DNA of 64,000 bases from Variovorax sp. DXTD-1. GTDB taxonomy: Bacteria > Pseudomonadota > Gammaproteobacteria > Burkholderiales > Burkholderiaceae_C. Of the stretch, positions 61,224-64,000 are shown piece by piece (the stretch's first letter is position 1; every line of letters begins with the position of its first letter). The notes under the pieces are model-generated. The model had not been told where the DNA came from. It made no database searches and saw only the letters and a program-made list of their open reading frames with translations. The DNA is taken from NCBI RefSeq assembly GCF_003984625.1, contig NZ_RWKH01000009.1:62001-126000 (forward strand), read 5' to 3'. The translations under genes and the position numbers were made by a program.

Positions 61224-62656
61224 CGCCAATGACTTCTTCCGCCCCCCTCATCGACCAACTCCGCGCCATCGTCGGCGCCCAGCACGTGCTGAACGAGGGC
61301 GACCTCGCCGCCTACGAGCAGGACTGGCGCAAGCGCGCGCGCGGCAAGTCGCTGGCCGTGGTGCGGCCCGCCAACACGCAGCAGGTGGCCGACGTGGTCA
61401 AGGCCTGCGCCGCGACCGGCACGGCCATCGTGCCGCAGGGCGGCAACACCGGGCTGGCAGTGGGTTCCATTCCCGACGACAGCGGCACGCAAGTGGTGCT
61501 GAGCCTGCAGCGGCTGAACGCAATTCGCACCGTTGACGCGGCCAACCTCACGATGACGGTGGAGGCCGGGTGCATCCTGCAGACGCTGCAGGAAACGGCG
61601 GAGAAGCAGGGCTTTCTGTTCCCGCTGAGCCTTGCGGCCGAAGGCAGCTGCACCATCGGCGGCAACCTTGCCACCAACGCCGGCGGCACGCAGGTGGTTC
61701 GCTACGGCAACACGCGCGAGCTGTGCCTGGGCCTCGAAGTCGTTACGCCGCAGGGCGACATCTGGGAAGGCACCAGCGGCCTGCGCAAGGACAACACCGG
61801 CTACGACCTGCGCGACCTGATGATCGGCAGCGAAGGCACGCTAGGCATCATCACCGCGGCGACCATGAAGCTCTACCCGCTGCCCGCCGCGCAGCTCACG
61901 GCCTGGGCCGCGGTGCCTTCGCTCGACCATGCGGTCACGCTGCTGGGCCTTGCGCACAAGCACCTGGGTTCGGGCCTCACCGGCTTCGAGGTGATGGGCA
62001 AGTTTGCGCTGAGCCTGGTCGACAAGCACATGCCGCAACTGCGCGCGCCCTTCATCGGCGACGAAGGCGTGCCGTACTGCGTGTTGCTGGAGAACTCCGA
62101 CAACGAATCGGAGGACCATGCACGTTCGCGCTTCGAGGCGCTGCTCGAAACCGCTTTCGAAGACGGCTGCGTGACCGACGCGGTGGTGGCCGAGAACCTC
62201 ACGCAGGCGCACCAGCTCTGGCACATCCGCGAGAGCATTCCGCTCGCGCAGGCCGAAGAGGGCTTGAACATCAAGCACGACATCTCGATTCCCGTCTCCA
62301 GCATTCCAGCCTTCGTGGCCGAGACCGATGCGCTGCTGGCGCGCGAGATCGCCGGGGTGCGGCTGGTGAACTTCGGCCACCTGGGCGACGGCAACCTGCA
62401 CTACAACGTGCAGGCGCCCGAGAACATCGACACCAAGGCTTTCCTGAAGAACGAGGAAGAGCGCATCAACACGCTGGTGTACGACGCGGTCGAGAAGTTC
62501 GGCGGCTCGTTCTCGGCCGAGCATGGCGTGGGCTCGCTCAAGGTCGACAAGCTCGAAAAGCACAAGTCGCCGGTGGCGCTGGAGATGATGCGCGCCATCA
62601 AGCGCGGGCTCGACCCGAAGAACATCCTGAACCCGGGCCGCGTGATCCGCGTCTAG
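61220..62656 (+). CDS. FAD-linked D-2-hydroxyacid dehydrogenase (GlcD/D2HGDH family)
   Basis: 478 aa. FAD-binding type 4 motifs: VPQGGNTGLAVGS and IGSEGTLGIITAATMKLYP; C-terminal catalytic/metal motifs NFGHLGDGNLHYNV, FSAEHGVGSLK and LDPKNILNPGRV. The family oxidises D-lactate, D-2-hydroxyglutarate or similar acids to the keto-acid. No GlcE/GlcF-type partners follow, which favours the single-subunit D-2-hydroxyglutarate/D-lactate group. Its TAG stop shares CTAG with the convergent nitrile hydratase accessory gene. Confidence 0.9.
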   Translation: MTPMTSSAPLIDQLRAIVGAQHVLNEGDLAAYEQDWRKRARGKSLAVVRPANTQQVADVVKACAATGTAIVPQGGNTGLAVGSIPDDSGTQVVLSLQRLNAIRTVDAANLTMTVEAGCILQTLQETAEKQGFLFPLSLAAEGSCTIGGNLATNAGGTQVVRYGNTRELCLGLEVVTPQGDIWEGTSGLRKDNTGYDLRDLMIGSEGTLGIITAATMKLYPLPAAQLTAWAAVPSLDHAVTLLGLAHKHLGSGLTGFEVMGKFALSLVDKHMPQLRAPFIGDEGVPYCVLLENSDNESEDHARSRFEALLETAFEDGCVTDAVVAENLTQAHQLWHIRESIPLAQAEEGLNIKHDISIPVSSIPAFVAETDALLAREIAGVRLVNFGHLGDGNLHYNVQAPENIDTKAFLKNEEERINTLVYDAVEKFGGSFSAEHGVGSLKVDKLEKHKSPVALEMMRAIKRGLDPKNILNPGRVIRV

Positions 62657-63027
62657 GCGGGAAAGTCCTCGCCGCGCAGCTCGATGGGCTGGCCATGCGG
62701 CGTGCGATCGGCCGCGTGGTCCCAGGCGTGGCGGTAGCGCGCGAGTTCGTCGCCCGAGCTCGCACCCTTGCGGGCCACCAGGCCTTCGAGCGCGGCAAGC
62801 CAATGCCGGTAGTAGGTGTCACCAGCATCGGGGTCTCCCGCGGCTTGCGCGGCGGCGATCTGCGCCGCCAGCGCTTCGGCCCACTCCACCCAGCTGAACA
62901 GGCCCCGCTCGTGCAGCGCGAGCGTCATCGCAAAGGCCTGCGCTTCCCACGGCTCGCGGAACACCGGGCCATCGGCATCGCGCGGCATGCCGGGTGCGAG
63001 CGCGAGCGGTGGCATGTCGATCTTCAT
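62653..63027 (-). CDS. Nitrile hydratase accessory protein (metallochaperone/activator)
   Basis: 124 aa, start ATG 63027 overlapping the beta-subunit stop (ATGA). VFREPWEAQAFAMTLALHERGLFSWVEWAEALAAQI and GDTYYRHWLAALEGLVARKG resemble the N-terminal domain of NHase beta, as P14K/NhlE-type cobalt activators do. It is needed to load cobalt into the alpha subunit. Confidence 0.9.
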   Translation of the reverse strand: MKIDMPPLALAPGMPRDADGPVFREPWEAQAFAMTLALHERGLFSWVEWAEALAAQIAAAQAAGDPDAGDTYYRHWLAALEGLVARKGASSGDELARYRHAWDHAADRTPHGQPIELRGEDFPA

Positions 63028-63689
63028 GCGGCGGGCTCCAGGTAGCTTTCCCACGCGTCGACCGACACCGAGAGGTTTTGGCGCGGCGCCGCATCTCCCC
63101 ACAGTTCAGCTTCCTCGAACACGACGGTGTAGAGCCACTGTGGCTGTTCACCGAGGCCCTGCGCATTCGCATCGGGGAACACATGCGCGCCGTGGACATG
63201 TTCGATGGTGCCGCGCTTGCCCTGCACATAGCTTGGCAGCCGCGTGTGATGGTCGGCCTTGCCGATGTGCATGCGCACAGCCTGCCCGACGGCAAAGCGT
63301 GCGGGGCCTGGCGCGGCGCGCTCAGTCGGCGAGCCCTTGGCGAGCACCGCGGGCACGTTCCCGGCCTGCAGCACGCGGGCGACCGGCGCGGCCGGATGGC
63401 GCATCTCGCCGGAGGCGATCTCGTCGGCAAAAACCTGCCCGCGCTGCAGCATCAACTGCTCGAGCGCCCCAAGCCATATCTGGTAGTAGCTCAGGTCGCG
63501 GTAGTCCGGCAGCGTCTCGCGCATGGCGCGGCTTGCATCGATGTTCCAGGAGCCGGTTGCGCCCATGGCAAGCGTGAGCGCCAGCGCACGCGGCTCCCAG
63601 CCGGCGTGGAAGAGTTCGCCCTCGGGCTCGGGCGTGACCGGCCCGAAGCCGGGCTGGCCGCCCAGGTCTGCATGCGTGACGTAGCTCAT
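63024..63689 (-). CDS. nthB: Nitrile hydratase subunit beta
   Basis: 221 aa. N-terminus of beta type ([55 protein letters not shown]), helical region [13 protein letters not shown], and C-terminal SH3-like barrel ([56 protein letters not shown]). Converts nitriles to amides with the alpha subunit. The start overlaps the alpha stop. Confidence 0.95.
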   Translation of the reverse strand: MSYVTHADLGGQPGFGPVTPEPEGELFHAGWEPRALALTLAMGATGSWNIDASRAMRETLPDYRDLSYYQIWLGALEQLMLQRGQVFADEIASGEMRHPAAPVARVLQAGNVPAVLAKGSPTERAAPGPARFAVGQAVRMHIGKADHHTRLPSYVQGKRGTIEHVHGAHVFPDANAQGLGEQPQWLYTVVFEEAELWGDAAPRQNLSVSVDAWESYLEPAA

Positions 63690-64000
63690 GCGGCGCTCCT
63701 TGCGGCGGCTGGCGCATCGGCAAGGCGCGTGCCGATCATCGAATCGCGCGAAACGAGGATGGCGAGTTCGTCTTCGCTCCAGCCTTCGGTTCCGGCAGGC
63801 CTCTGGGGAATCACGAGGTAGCGCACCTCGGCGGTCGAATCCCAGACGCGGATGCGCGTCGTCTCGGGCAGCACCGTGCCGAAATCGGCCAGCACGCCGC
63901 GCGGGTCTTTCACGGCGCGTGAGCGGTATGGCGCGCTCTTGTACCAGGTGGGCGGCAGGCCGAGCACGGGCCAGGGGTAGCAGCTGCACAGGGTGCAGAC
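63686..64000 (-). CDS. nthA: Nitrile hydratase subunit alpha, cobalt type; 5' part outside window
   Basis: The last 104 codons are visible. The window ends inside the metal site: the first visible residues are V-C-T-L-C-S-C, whose threonine marks cobalt-type enzymes (iron types have Ser there). [30 protein letters not shown] and [30 protein letters not shown] follow, as in known alpha subunits. Alpha-beta-accessory order; whether amidase genes precede cannot be seen. Confidence 0.95.
   Translation of the reverse strand, partial: VCTLCSCYPWPVLGLPPTWYKSAPYRSRAVKDPRGVLADFGTVLPETTRIRVWDSTAEVRYLVIPQRPAGTEGWSEDELAILVSRDSMIGTRLADAPAAARSAA

Overview
This window is chromosomal DNA from a GC-rich betaproteobacterium, most likely Comamonadaceae and probably Variovorax. 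The call rests on gene content and style: five orphan tripartite-tricarboxylate (Bug/TctC-type) receptors, many LysR/GntR-controlled catabolic operons, a PhaZ-type PHA depolymerase, grpE-dnaK-dnaJ, prkA-yeaH-spoVR, and a cobalt-type nitrile hydratase. No rRNA, tRNA, CRISPR array, prophage or complete insertion sequence was seen. All identifications are by reading; no database search was run.

Layout. 1-3257: end of an osmoprotectant ABC transporter (receptor fused to permease), a LysR regulator and a divergent MFS transporter. 3279-20079: sugar-acid island. The minus-strand arm carries KGSA dehydrogenase, gudD, a small lipoprotein, kdgD, a Bug receptor and a GntR regulator. The plus-strand arm carries uronate dehydrogenase, an SMP-30 lactonase, a TRAP transporter, garD, an SDR, and a periplasmic beta-propeller lactonase between two Bug receptors. 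Together they encode a full oxidative route from D-galacturonate/D-glucuronate (and galactarate/glucarate) to 2-oxoglutarate. 13-bp operator-like palindromes sit at the promoters of the GntR gene and of the minus-strand operon.

20230-31710: housekeeping and stress block: psd, a winged-helix protein, an FKBP, grpE, dnaK and dnaJ (two sigma32-like promoters), then a lower-GC leader and prkA-yeaH-spoVR. 31730-39443: aroQ, then a run containing a split Rieske oxygenase (electron-transfer and catalytic domains on separate proteins), a GST and glutathione-dependent formaldehyde oxidation (frmA, alpha/beta hydrolase, fghA), followed by GNAT, VOC, TfoX-like and exonuclease genes. 39549-42723: gnd, gntK and a radical SAM gene with a consensus LexA box. 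42846-46981: a GbsR/MarR regulator and DUF393, methyltransferase, membrane-SRPBCC and DUF4166 genes. Nearly identical 20-bp operators lie before the regulator and before DUF393.

46996-64000: a mosaic of catabolic and general genes: GST, phaZ, LysR/adenosine-deaminase-family/Bug, CBS protein, sulfhydrylase, a pair of palindromic repeat units, alpha/beta hydrolase, Bug/M20 peptidase/LysR, thioredoxin, Mpo1-like, YihY, DUF2069, FAD-linked D-2-hydroxyacid dehydrogenase, and a nitrile hydratase operon cut by the window end. The points most worth following up are the split Rieske pair, the SOS-box radical SAM gene, the GbsR regulon and the two families of non-coding repeats.
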